Below, piece after piece: positions 11,647-22,534 of a stretch of DNA of 64,000 nt; positions within the stretch are counted from its first letter, which is position 1; every line of letters starts with the position of its first letter. The notes under the pieces were generated by a model. It saw only the letters and a list, made by a program, of their open reading frames with translations, was not told where the DNA came from and searched no databases. Source of the stretch: Steinernema hermaphroditum (taxonomy: Eukaryota > Nematoda > Chromadorea > Rhabditida > Steinernematidae); contig CM059623.1 in assembly GCA_030435675.1 (NCBI GenBank), positions 9,016,012-9,080,011 on the forward strand, in the 5' to 3' direction. A program made the translations under genes and the position numbers.

Positions 11647-13092
11647 TTCGATTGAGAAACTGAGCGAAGGAGAGAGTCCGGAACGCTGGGAACCGAGCAC
11701 GTGATGGAGGGAACAAGGAGAAAGTGTTGCCAACATCCACCTTAGCCACAGGAAAGCACACAACACATCGAATTGGTCCCTGAAGTTTCCAATCATTTCC
11801 CTTTGTTGTGGAGATGTTCTTCGGACAAAATAGGTCTTGGTCCTCGAGGCCAATCCAAGTGGCGATTTTCAAAACTCTGAGTTTTTCACCGTTCATTGCG
11901 CGAAAACAATTTAGTAAACCATTGGTGTTTGATTTCCACGTTTCTCCCAAAGGCTGCAGAACACACGACACCAGTTTGTGTGGCTGGGTTGATCGGAGAA
12001 GAGGGTGTTCTTTCCAATTTGGAACTCAATCTGTATTTGCCACAAAAGTCGAAGACCTCACTTTGCATCTGCCTATTCATATCCTTTCCTGATTACTCAT
12101 ACCGCAAACTACGATTCTTGTCTCCCTTGAAGAGAAACGTTCCTCTTCCAGAATTCCAATAGCAGAGCCTTCAGAGAACAAAACAAGGTACATAAACCTT
12201 GCGTATTTGAGTACAAAGGAGCATAGTTCCTATCTGATCGCATACGAATCTAAACTATTCTTGATATGTTCTCATGCACTACCTCTAATCTCCGTCCCGT
12301 ACTACCGCCTTGAACACAAAACTGATCGAGCCTTTGCCTTCAGAAGGGTCGCCATGACGCCGGGTCCTTGGAACCAGTTGCAGTTAACCCAATTTACGAT
12401 ATTAGATTTAGTTCCGTCCTTAGCACCGACTGGGGACGGAGTTTGACCTTCTAAGTTGCTGATTCAGAACCCACATGTTGTGTGACCGTGTTCAGCGTTA
12501 AGTGTTAAATCGCTCCGCGAGGGAAAAGAACATGCACCTTAAGTTGTGATGAGTATCCATGAAGGTCAACAAACATAGCTTGCATCTACGAGATGAATTC
12601 GACTACGTTTCTCTGTGCTTTGTGGTTTATTCGGTCAATTCTAAGTTCGCCTAAACTAATTTTTTTCTTTTATTCTTCGAATTTTTCCCGGAAATGGCAA
12701 GATATCGAACATTTATCCTTTCTCATTGTCCTAAAATTTTCACCAATTTCTATTCCAGCCTATCCACATTTCAATCACTCTGACGTGCTCACCCTAGAGC
12801 CTGACATTTCAGGCCCCACTCCTCTTTTTCGTCCATTTTGTGTCCGTGTTTTCGCCCTACCCACTCACACGTGACTGTACTTTGTTCCCCCAAGAATATG
12901 ACAGATTTCGACGCTTCCCATGGTGGTCACATCCGAGAGAACTCGAAAGTTCCCACGGATGCGAAATCCCACGAGACGAACAGCTCACCTCCCCCGACAG
13001 CCTTCTGTTCGCGTGGCGCACTTACTTAACCTGCGCCGACCCTTGTCCTCCTTCAGAAGAGCCCCCAGCTGTGTCCTTCCTCTCTCCAGGGA
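11647..13092. other. intergenic region between divergent chemoreceptor genes
   Basis: Shared upstream region of receptors A (minus) and B (plus). The open frames in it have no recognisable protein character. A splice-acceptor-like TCTCCAG lies 3 bases before the ATG at 13093, consistent with trans-splicing. Confidence 0.55.
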
Positions 13093-14157
13093 ATGTCATT
13101 GTCGGACATGACTACTCACCCGGCCTACCTCTGCATCAAGTCGGCCGTCGCCGCCTTCACCATCCTCGGCAACACCTTCATTGTCTTCACCATCCTCCGA
13201 TGCCAGAAGCTCCGCAACGAGAAGTTCAACCTCCTCATCATTCTCCTCGCCATGGGAGATATGGTCATCGGTCGGTGGGAACCCGACTCCTGGGCATCTC
13301 CTCTCTCCCCCTTCTAGGCATCAACGTCCCCTTCAGCCTCTCGCTGGCCTTCATCTCAGAAGAGTCAGTCTGGCGTCCCCTCTTCTTGACCTCCCAGGTG
13401 CTGGTCACCTTCGGAGACCACGTCACTCAGATCGCCATGCTTCTCATCGCCGCCGATAGGATGCACGTTCTCTTTACGCTCCACAAACTCGACAGAAATG
13501 TATTACTCCAGGGAATCATCGAGTGAACGGCAGTGGATTTCAGGCCCTGTACACGGTCTACGCGGCTTCGATCCCCGTGGTTCTGGCCATTTCCCTGCTT
13601 CCCGTCTGCTTCTTCCTCGTGGAATCGTCCACCGTGATAGCGGCCATCCAGGGAACGATCGACGCCTACAGCTCGACCTTCGTGTACTACATGACCGTAA
13701 TCATGTTCGTCTTCAACTTCAGCATCATAGGCGAGTCTCTAGAAGAAAGGAGAGAACAAATGCCCCTTCTTCAGGTCTGTACGGAGCAGTGGCCATCAAA
13801 TACACCGCCCAGATAAAGCAGACCTCCGTGGCCTCCTCGGCCCAGGCCAGCTTCAACAGAATCGTCATCGGGATCGTCGTCGTCTACTTCCTCATGTGGT
13901 GCATCCCCAAGTGGCTCAACTTCGGCATCGTGACGGGAAAGGTGCAGGGCCTTGTCTTCGACATCGCCCTCATCCTTCCCGAAGAATGCGAACTCCTCTC
14001 GGCGGCGGTGAACGTCTTCGTCTACGGATTCACCCACCGAGACCTGCGAAACGAGATGAAGAGATACCTGAACAAGGTGACCAGGACCAAGGTGTTGACC
14101 GTGAGTGTCCACAGTTGGACGAGACAGGTCACCACTGTCACCACACATCGTCAGTAG
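13093..14157 (+). CDS. seven-transmembrane chemoreceptor, srsx-like (paralogue B)
   Basis: Four exons (13093-13270, 13318-13499, 13544-13730, 13775-14157) encode 309 residues. Conserved blocks are ILGNTFIVFTILR in TM1, KLRNEKFNLLI, LLAMGD in TM2, FGDHVTQIAMLLIAADRM in TM3, YFLMWCIPKW in TM6 and NVFVYGFTHRDLR in TM7. The third intron (13731-13774) starts with GC (GCGAGT) instead of GT. The same junction in paralogues A, C and D uses GT, so the splice position is well supported. AATAAA at 14171-14176 is the likely poly(A) signal, facing elongin C on the other strand. Confidence 0.82.
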
Positions 14158-14170
14158 TCATATCGAGTGT

Positions 14171-14176
14171 AATAAA
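14171..14176 (+). terminator. poly(A) signal of chemoreceptor B
   Basis: AATAAA lies 14 bases after the receptor B stop codon. The reverse-strand signal of elongin C is only 25 bases further on, so the two 3'UTRs abut or overlap. Confidence 0.7.
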
Positions 14177-14200
14177 GCAGAAACATAGATGTTTAACGCT

Positions 14201-14206
14201 TTTATT
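14201..14206 (-). terminator. poly(A) signal of elongin C
   Basis: TTTATT on the plus strand is AATAAA for the minus-strand elongin C gene, 29 bases past its stop codon. Cleavage would fall at or inside the 3' end of receptor B. Confidence 0.7.
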
Positions 14207-14234
14207 CCCAAAGATGACAAAGAATTGGATCGAG

Positions 14235-14627
14235 TCAACAGTCGAGGAAGTGGGCGGCCAACATGATGTCCTTGGCGTGCTCCGAGGGGACGTCGAAGTC
14301 GGCGGGCTCCTTCACCTCCCTGTTGGCGTGGTTGTACTCCAGGTACTGACTGACGATCTCCAGGATGTGTCGAGGGATGGAGGGGAGGTGTACGGTAGAG
14401 TCGCCGTCCCGGGGACCCAACAGCATGTTCCTGAGGGTCCCGGAGATCATGGCGTGTTCCCTCTCAATGACGACCTCTTCTCCTTCGGCGCTGATCAGAG
14501 TGACCGGGTCCTCGAAAGTCCTCTCCTCGGGAAGGGAGGCTGGGGAATCCTCAACTGTCTCTTCGTGGGTTGCCTCGGGTTCGTTGGGAGAAAGATCGTT
14601 GTTGGAGAGCTGAGTAAAAGAGGACAT
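14235..14627 (-). CDS. elc-1: elongin C
   Basis: A single exon encodes 130 residues. The last ~90 residues match the elongin C / Skp1 fold: LISAEGEEVVIEREHA, then SGTLRNMLLGP, then IPRHILEIVSQYLEY, ending in the invariant AAHFLDC. Elongin C pairs with elongin B and links VHL/SOCS-box substrate receptors to cullin-2 or cullin-5 ubiquitin ligases. Compared with the usual ~112 residues, this version has an extra acidic N-terminal stretch of about 35 residues (PNEPEATHEETVEDS). I chose the ATG at 14627. An upstream in-frame ATG at 14681 spans a TTGCAG acceptor (TTGC|AGATT) that is probably the trans-splice site, so it would be lost from the mRNA. The gene sits between chemoreceptors and has no evident functional link to them. 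Confidence 0.92.
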   Translation of the reverse strand: MSSFTQLSNNDLSPNEPEATHEETVEDSPASLPEERTFEDPVTLISAEGEEVVIEREHAMISGTLRNMLLGPRDGDSTVHLPSIPRHILEIVSQYLEYNHANREVKEPADFDVPSEHAKDIMLAAHFLDC

Positions 14628-16420
14628 CTTTGCTTTGATGTTGAGATCTAGAATCGGCGCCTTATTCAGAGGAATCTGCAAGAAAAGCGATGCAGATCTG
14701 TTTCTAAGGCATTGCTTTTCGGAGATATAGTCAACTTATGGGATCGCTTTTTAGTCAGGCGAGTTGTACTTTTCTGCAGATGGCTACAGTGTTCAGCGAC
14801 CAGAAGGACTCCATTCTTAGAACTCTAGATACACAAACCCTGCACTTTGCTCTTCTGTCTTCGGAACTCAACGTGGTATTGATTTATAATGTATTCTCCT
14901 ACGGAATGCCATGTGGAGATTCACCATGGAGGAACACAATTAATAAACGACTTTTCTGAGGTTGCATCAAACAGTATAGAGATCAGATCTTTTGTCACTT
15001 GCTTTTTTATGACCTAAATGCCTTCCTGTAAATCTAAAGATGGAGAAAATTGTGATTGGATTGGAAAGCGAGTGGACATCCAACCTTTCAAGGTGGTATA
15101 GATGTGGATGTCTTCTTTATACGTTTAGAAAAACGACATTTTCTAGGTCACTATCCACGCTTCTATGGACCACAGCCCACTTTGTATTCCCTAAGAACGC
15201 TGTTATTTTAGACAGAATGGAAGTTACTCATGCAAGTCCCAAAAAAGAACGAGCGTGGATAAGAAGTGGGCATGAGATGTGCACAAAGAAGGGTGTTAGA
15301 GTGGCCGTTCCGAGAAGGTTCTGGAATTGAGTGATCGCTGTGTTGGACTTCGGCGATTCGCGTGTTGAACTTCGGGTGGAGAAGCAGTTCATTCGCGCGA
15401 AATCCAACAGAGGAAGGCTGTGTTTCGTGGGAAGCAGCTTCGTCCCTTTCCCAGGACCTTTATTTTGGTCTGCCTTTGTCGGGTGTCGAACGTGCGCCAT
15501 CTGAATGTAGCTGCGTGCCGATACCGTAGGCGGTTGTCTGGCGTGCCGCTTCCCTGTCCAAGTGATCGCCAGTGGCAATGTGCCATAAAGTGGCAGGACT
15601 CGTGTTTAAATGCCAATTTTCTTGTTCTGTGTATCTTATAATTGTTCTTGTATGTTATGTGTTATTGTTTTGTTATTGTCGATTGGAAACTGGAAATGGC
15701 TGGAAGATTCCAAAGGATGGAAACGAACTCATTTATATTTCCTTACGGCCCCAGCCATGCACAATACAGAGTTTGTCCAAAAAAAAGATTTTTAGAAGAT
15801 CAGATGTGGGGTATTGTCACATTATGTTCCTTTGGTGACTTCTAAATCCATCCCCCTAACCATGGAAACGAGCGCCATATGTGTACCCCTTTTCCCACGG
15901 TAACTAACTCAAGTTTCTGACTCTAAATCACTTCCCGTACTCACCTTTTCAACTGCGTGGTAATCAGATTTGTTACTTGACGTATCACCTGGACCTCACA
16001 CCTTGCTTAGATCTCATTAAAACTAAGATTAGAGCTGATCTTAAGCTTCTCTTTAGCTCGAAGACTAAAGCAAATGTGCTATATGTCAGGGTGCCATCCA
16101 AATGGACTTTCTTTTCCTCCTCTGGGTCAAATGGACAGATATCCACGTTCGTTCATAAACAGCCATGTTGTTGCAGTCCTAATTCGGGCGAAATTGCGTG
16201 ATCTCAAAATTGGTTGCGTGCTGGCCACCTGAGCGTCATTTCAACTGTGGGTTAATCTGATCGGGAGAGTAACTCACCCAGGCGAAAGTGTGTCCCCGGA
16301 AATAGCTTCTTCCCAAAGTTTGTCTCATTTTGTGTCCCGTGAATCACGAGTCATTCCACTCGACTGCAAGCTAATCTCATTCAGGTGGCGACTCCCAGGC
16401 CTCCTCTCCCCTCCACATCC
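14628..16420. other. intergenic region, elongin C and chemoreceptor C 5' flanks
   Basis: No gene recognised. Short open frames are AT-rich and lack exon-like flanks. The region holds the promoters of elongin C (minus) and receptor C (plus). Confidence 0.5.
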
Positions 16421-17652
16421 ATGCCGATGGCCCAGGCGATCGCCACCCACCCGGCCTTTGTCGCCGTCAAGTCGGCGATTTCTCTCTTCGCCATCGTCGG
16501 CAACACCTTCATCATCTTCACTATCTTCCGATGTCCCAAACTCCGAAACGAGAAGTTCAACCTCCTCATCTTCCTTCTTGCTTTCGGAGACATCGTCATA
16601 GGCAAGTTCTCGAGGGAAACCCTAATGAATGAGGATACTGTAGGTGTGAACGCGCCCTTCGCCATATGGCTCGACCACCTCGCGACGTCACCAGAACTGA
16701 CGCTCGCTCTGAGGGTGGTCCTGATCGTGAGCCAGTCGTCGATCACCTTCGGAGACCACGTCACTCAGATCGCGATGCTTCTTATCGCCGCCGACAGGAT
16801 GTACGTCATCTTCAGGCTCCAGAAGTTGGGCATGAGTGTAAGTGTTGTTTGCCACTTTGCTATTTGACTACTGTAGCTGAACCAAAATCCCAAATCAAGC
16901 ATTCTTGCTTGAACAGATTAATATGTTAAGTAATAGTCACGGAAGAGTAATAGCCACGAGTTCTTTTAAAATCACGCAGATATAAAGTGACGACATCTTG
17001 TGCCATTCGCTAAACGCTCCACAGGGAACAAAGACCAACAAAGTTAGCTTTAGCTATGACCGTTTCAGAATCTGTACCGGCTCTATCTACTCTCGATCCC
17101 CGTCACCCTTCTGATCGCCCTCATTCCTGTGGCCCTCGCCATCGCGGGCTCTTCGGCGCTCAATGAAGGAGGCGGATCGTCCTCCTTCGGCTCCTTCATG
17201 ACCTTCTCTGCCGTCTTCTTCAACGTCACCATCATCGGTACCGTCTCTGGCCATGTCCCTCCTCTAGGAGACACTGTTCAGGCTCCTACCTCATCATCGC
17301 CATCAAGTATAGATATCAGATAAAGCAGTCCTTCCTCACCAGGTCCTCCCAGGTCAGCTTCAACCGAATCGTCCTCGGAATCGTCGTCGTCTACTTCCTC
17401 GCCTGGTGCATCCCCAAGTGGGCCAGTTCCATCGTCGCCAACGCCGATGTGGACGTCGAAGTGAAGTACGTGTTCGCCCTGGTCCCCCAGGAAACGGTAC
17501 TTCTCTCGTCGGCGCTCAACGTCTTCGTCTACGGTTACATGCACCGCGATCTGAGGAACGCGATGAAGAGCTACTTCAACGCCACCGTCAATGTGGAAGT
17601 GCTCCACGTCAGCGTCCACAGTTCGAGTCGGCGGGCCACGAATAACCATTGA
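16421..17652 (+). CDS. seven-transmembrane chemoreceptor, srsx-like (paralogue C)
   Basis: Four exons (16421-16601, 16644-16837, 17069-17237, 17282-17652) encode 304 residues. Motifs are IVGNTFIIFTIFR, KLRNEKFNLLIF, LLAFGD, FGDHVTQIAMLLIAADRM, VVVYFLAWCIPKW and NVFVYGYMHRDLR. The first intron (16602-16643, 42 bp) begins GCAAGT, a GC-AG intron. Its length is a multiple of three and it has no stop, so unspliced RNA would add 14 residues. Alignment with paralogues A, B and D shows it is an intron. I chose the ATG at 16421 because the open frame upstream lacks an ATG and follows a CATTCAG acceptor. Confidence 0.82.
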
Positions 17653-18458
17653 TTCTGTGACCTCAGATCAGATCACTTGATGAGTCATAAAGAGCGTTTC
17701 CTTTCTCACTTCATCATAACTTCCACAGTCTTGAAGACAAGCATGTAGGCGTTGATTTCCGCTCCTCTACGAAGGCCAGATCTGTCCTCTACGTACAGGC
17801 ATATGCACAGAGGTATTTGTCGTAATTTTGCTACGCACTTTCACAATCTACATCCCGAAAAGGGGGACTTCGTGACCTCGGAGTTCCTCGGAAGATGTCT
17901 TTACTTTAAACTTGAGCCTTTGAAATGTTCGAATCAACAAAAAGCTGTCAATGTCAGTCCCCACGGACTTCGAACGACCTTTAGTTCGTGTTCGTCGCAA
18001 GGAGATCTTGTAGTGGATTGCCTTCTTGTTCCTAAAATAGCACGATTCTATTTGCGAAGAATGTTTCCTCCAGCTCGGTCGTGGGACTCTTTTATGCCAC
18101 TGCCATGTTATACCCTTTTATGCCCTTTTTATGCTGGGGGACGACACTGTTGAACTAAAACTCAAACCTCACAAAACTGGCGCCTCCTGCACTTGCTCTT
18201 TAATTTGTCCTGAGTCACGTTGTCCCATATTTGGCGACACAAAGACACTTCAAGGGCGCTCGAAATTAGCGGCGATATTATGCGAGTTCAGAGTCTTTAT
18301 CCCGAGTGTATCCGACCTTCTTCGCTTTGGAGTCTCCGATAGCCTTTCGTTTCTAATTGTCCAGTGACGGCGGTTTTCAACGTTCTTCTGCACCGAGGGT
18401 TCAAGGAACGTTTCAGTTCCCACACTCCGTCCTACCGAGCACTTCCACTTCCTCTGTC
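17653..18458. other. intergenic region between chemoreceptors C and D
   Basis: No convincing coding frame. It contains the 3'UTR of C and the upstream region of D. Confidence 0.5.
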
Positions 18459-19875
18459 ATGAAAGTGTCCACCCTGGACGACCACCCGGCCGTCGTCGCC
18501 GTCAGAATCCTCGTCTTCCTGGCTGGGGTCTCCGGCAACGGATTCATCATCTTCCTGATCTTCCGATCGAAGAAACTCCGTATTGAGAGGTTCAACTGGC
18601 TCATCGTGCTCCTCGCCTTCGGCGACGTCGTCTTGGGTAACTTTGTCGTCCTCGGCCTCTGATCAGAGACGATTCCAGGAGCGGGAATCGCCGTCAGGTA
18701 TCTCACGGAGCTCGGCGCCGACGGGATAAAGCGCCGATTCACGTGCCTGGTGGTGGGATCTTTCGGTGTGTACGGAGACCACGTGACCCAAATTGGAATG
18801 CTTCTCATCGCTTTCGACAGGATGGTGGTTATCAAAAAGCTGCACGTCGTTAAGGTCAGCTTGGCTTTTTCTATTAGGACCTTAAAAGATTACTTAAGAA
18901 CATCGCCTTTTCCATATTTCTCTTCCATAGAGTAGGAAGAATACGAAATAAGAGTACGGCACAAACAAAGGAGGTCGTAGAATACGATCATAAATATAAA
19001 AAGTTGGTATATCATTCTCAGAAAGTCTCACTCGTGTCGCGGTGGCGAGCGGTCGGTCCCACCGATCGCTCGCTCTACGACCGGTTCGACATCACCGCTA
19101 CGCCAGGGATGAAGCCGGCTGCAATGAGACATCCTCTGTTTGTCTATTATTCGGTGTCGTGCAAGGCGTAAGCCTTTTTCTCAGTCATGTATGAGAGAGC
19201 CGAATCGCACGGCCTCCGATCCACACCTACATACATGCTTAACTCAGAGGTCGACCGCCTTTATAACTCCACCATCTCTTTGCAGAACAGACAAAACGTT
19301 TACTGGGCGGTCATTCCCCTCGTCCTCATCGTCTCCAGCGTCCCCGTCGGCCTCCTCTTCTGGAACACCAACGACCCGATCACTGTGTGCCAACTTTCCC
19401 TTGTGTGGACGAACTATTTCGCCTACTACATGACCTTCGTCTCCTTCTTCTTCAACGCCACGATTCTCGGTAGCGTCCTCGTGCCCCTCTCGTGCATCTC
19501 GTTCCCCTTCCAGCCTCCTACATCCTCATCGCCTTCTACTACAGAAGACTCACAAGACAGACGTCCAACTCCGTCCTCCGCTCCAGTCAGCGCCACTTCA
19601 GGCAGGTCGTGCTGGGAATCGTCCTCGTCTACTTCCTCATGTGGTGCCTCCCCAAGTGGAACATCGTGACCATGCGGATGTCGGGTGTTGAGAGGGGGCT
19701 CACCGTGAGTGGCATGGCGGTCGACTTCTGCGAGATGCTCTCCGCCTGTCTCAACGTCGTGGTCTACGGATACACCCACAGGGACCTGAGACAGGCAGCG
19801 AAGACGTTCCTCGACGACGTCAGGGGACAGCAGACCTGGTCTACCAGTGTCAGCAGCTCGCAGAGAGGTGGTTAG
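18459..19875 (+). CDS. seven-transmembrane chemoreceptor, srsx-like (paralogue D)
   Basis: Four exons (18459-18636, 18679-18854, 19286-19469, 19514-19875) encode 299 residues. Motifs are GVSGNGFIIFLIFR, KLRIERFNWLI, LLAFGD, YGDHVTQIGMLLIAFDRM, VLVYFLMWCLPKW and NVVVYGYTHRDLR. TM1 and the loops are closer to paralogue A (DHPAV start, NGFIIF) than to B and C, giving A/D and B/C pairs by eye. The second intron (18855-19285) is about ten times longer than its neighbours. Two overlapping AATAAA motifs follow at 19917-19926, beyond the minus-strand poly(A) signal of the neighbouring astacin. Confidence 0.82.
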
Positions 19876-19898
19876 AGAAGAAAGTAGGCTCATATGAA

Positions 19899-19904
19899 TT
19901 TATT
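19899..19904 (-). terminator. poly(A) signal of the minus-strand astacin
   Basis: TTTATT on the plus strand lies 82-87 bases past the astacin stop codon. It is closer to receptor D than receptor D's own signal, so the two transcripts should overlap. Confidence 0.65.
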
Positions 19905-19916
19905 CTGTCCGAGGCT

Positions 19917-19926
19917 AATAAATAAA
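19917..19926 (+). terminator. poly(A) signals of chemoreceptor D
   Basis: Two overlapping AATAAA hexamers lie 42-51 bases after the stop codon of receptor D. Confidence 0.65.
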
Positions 19927-19985
19927 AGTAATTATCAATTGTAGTTGTGGAATATTTCGTAGGTGAGACATCAGAGGAACATTTC

Positions 19986-22225
19986 TCACTGCATGGTGCA
20001 CTCCTGCTTCTTCGTCTCTTCGTTGTACTTGACCACAAGGCCGCGGCAGCACCTCACGCTCCTCTTGCAGGGCTGCAGATTGCAGATCTCCTCCTCACGC
20101 CTCAGAGGATCGGCCAGGCTCTGCCGGAACCTAGTGCCACAGCCGCCGCACCTCTCCGAGCACCTGCTCCACTCTCCGTACTCCTCGTCGCACTCAGCGT
20201 GTGTCTTCTCGGTCGTGGATGGTCTACTTGTAGTGGTGGTGGTGGTCGTGGATGCAGAAGTGGTAGAGGTGCTTGTAGAAGAGCCACATGAACACGAACA
20301 TTGAGAAGGCGTAGTAGAAGATGGAGAAGGCTCCTTAGTGGGGGCAGAAGACCCCGAAGTAGTGGTAGAAGACGAAGAAGATGAAGAAGGCTCCTCAGTG
20401 GGGGCAGATGACTCCGTAGTGATTGGAGGAGACTCCGTAGTGGTGACAGGAGATGAATAAGGAGGTTCCTGGGTAGCAGGCTCGACCTCATCTAGAAGAG
20501 AAACACTAATTTCTGGCGTTCTTCCAGAGCCTACCAGTGGAGATACTGATCTTCAACTTGCTCTCCGAATTCGTCGATTTGTAAATAATCAGAACCTCCT
20601 TTGAATTGTCCGTCTTCTGCACCACAGATGCTCCGCTCAGATGGTCGTTACAGTACCTAAAAGACAGGTCGCCCCTGTTGGACTACCGTATCCCACCTGG
20701 CCCCGGTGACGCTCTTGTCCTCTGCGAACTTCACTTCCACGAAGTTGTCCTGGCAGACGCCCTTCTCGGCTTTGAAGTTGTCCACCTCCATCACGGCGTT
20801 GATCGCTTCGTCGATCTCCGTGGAGACGAGGAAGTAGCACGTTCCCTCGCCGCTCGCCGAGATCTCCTGAGTCTCCTTGGAGGCACGAATCGTAGCGGGA
20901 CCACACTGGGCGCCAGAGCCGTCGGTCAGCTGGTCGCAGAGCTTTCCGGAGAAGCCGTCGGGACAGCGGCATCTGGAGCAGTCCTTCGGATCGGGGTAGC
21001 CTCCTCGCTGGCACTCGAGCTCCTCGTGACACACGTCTATGGAAAAAGGAGTGGATGGCGCCTGCCCTTCCGGGCCTACCTCCACAGTACGCCTTGTTGA
21101 TCTGCTTGGCGTCGGAGAAAGCGATTCCCTTCCTGAAACCCAGCGTCTGGGAGAAACGTTCATCCTTCGGGCTGATCGTCTTCTCGTCCGTTCCCTCGAG
21201 GTTCTCGCGGAGACGCGACGTGGAGGAGCTGTGCATCAAGGAGCCGAAGTCGTAGCCCTTCAGAGCAGAGGTCGAGATCGTCGGTTCTTCGAAGTCAATA
21301 CGGTATCGATGCTGGATGTTGTTCCAGAAGATCTTCACATACTTGTCGCGGTCTTGGCGCGCTTCCGTGTGGAGGAGCCCGAGGGTGTGGCCCAGTTCAT
21401 GGGCGATGTGGCCGACGTCCTTGGCGCAGTCCGCATTGAGGTCTATCATCTGACCTTCACGTAGCACGTGGCCAATCATCGTGGAACAGCTGAAGAGGGT
21501 GATCAGAGGGGATAGGGGGAGGGAAGTGCCCACACAGAGGACTCGAAGAAGATAATGCTGTCGTCGGATAAGATGTCTTCCTTGAATGAGAGACAAGTCG
21601 CTTCCTCCCACATTTTCAGAGCACTCTGGATTTGAGGAATCGCCCCTGCAAAAAAGTCGATTCAAGGTGTTCCGGGCTCCCTCACCCGAGTCTTGAAGAT
21701 CGGAATCGATCGCATAGGGGATGGGATTGTCGGGCCACAGCAGATCGGTATTGTCGATAACGAGCCCCTCGGAGGCAAGCAGCTTTCCCTTCTTGGAGGC
21801 CCGTTGACTCTCCAAAACACTAAAGGGAAGATCAAAGATGACACCAGCTTCTCAACCTCATGAGAGCGTCCAGCTGCTTCTCGCCGAGAATGATGTGCCC
21901 CTGGTAGAGAAAAGGGTTTTCATTGGAGGCTCCTTCTCTGTCGTACTCGATCTCCTCGAACTTCACTCTCTCGGACTGCAAGTCCGATTCTGTGGACGTT
22001 CCAGGCCCGAGAACCTACCTTGTCCAGGCCGTGGAGCTCGCAGTTGATCTCTCCCATCCGGTTCATCGCCGTCACATACTTCTCCACAGAAATCCCGTGG
22101 AAACTCGTTTGGTTCCCGACATACTCGTAGAAGGTCACCTAAAGCACTGAAGAGACAGGACTTTCCCAGAGAGGTACCGTATGCCCCAGGCCAATGAGAG
22201 CGGAGAAGAGGAGCAGCAGCTTCAT
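19986..22225 (-). CDS. secreted astacin with EGF, CUB and TSP1 domains; altered pro-switch and Met-turn
   Basis: Nine minus-strand exons (22225-22178, 22138-22019, 21975-21857, 21819-21686, 21645-21534, 21489-21080, 21036-20697, 20656-20535, 20491-19986) encode 636 residues. The order is signal peptide (MKLLLLFSALIGLG), propeptide, astacin domain, EGF-like module (GGYPDPKDCSRCRCPDG), CUB domain, a Ser/Thr-rich linker of about 90 residues, and a C-terminal TSP1-like module (EYGEWSRCSERCGGC). This is the layout of nematode NAS subgroup V (HCH-1, DPY-31, NAS-36, NAS-37), which act in hatching, cuticle collagen processing and moulting. The zinc helix HELGHTLGLLHTEARQD is present. Two expected residues differ. 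The Met-turn reads SLMHS where astacins have SxMHY, so the fifth zinc ligand Tyr is missing. The propeptide switch FxGD reads YQGHI, so the Asp that blocks the zinc is His. The start is the only ATG giving a signal peptide. Confidence 0.88.
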
Positions 22226-22534
22226 CGTCGCCTCGAATGAACACTTTGATCTGAAGTGGTCGGATCAGCACTCGGGGCGGAGTTCTTATCAGTAGATCGC
22301 GCCTACGTAGTCACCGGTCACTCCTATGGACCCGTACGTAAACACTCGGATACATTTTATCTCCGAGAAAAGGCTCTGGAAGTAATTATTTGCTCTCTCT
22401 ACAGTATCCCCGTGTTTGCCAAATCGGCCAATACGTAGGCAACTTTATCAATCAGAGGGTAAACATAAAGTGGCTCTGGACGGAACCGCCGAGATCACTT
22501 CAGAACAGATCGTCTGCCGCGACGAGAGGTCGAC
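22226..22534. promoter_or_regulatory. shared divergent promoter region of two astacin genes
   Basis: This 309-bp stretch separates the start codons of two head-to-head astacin genes and must hold the 5'UTRs and proximal promoters of both. I see no clear TATA box or transcription factor site. Confidence 0.5.

Noticed and set aside
14628..14681. N-terminal extension of elongin C from the ATG at 14681
   Set aside because: The ATG precedes a TTGCAG acceptor and would be removed by trans-splicing; the downstream ATG at 14627 suffices.
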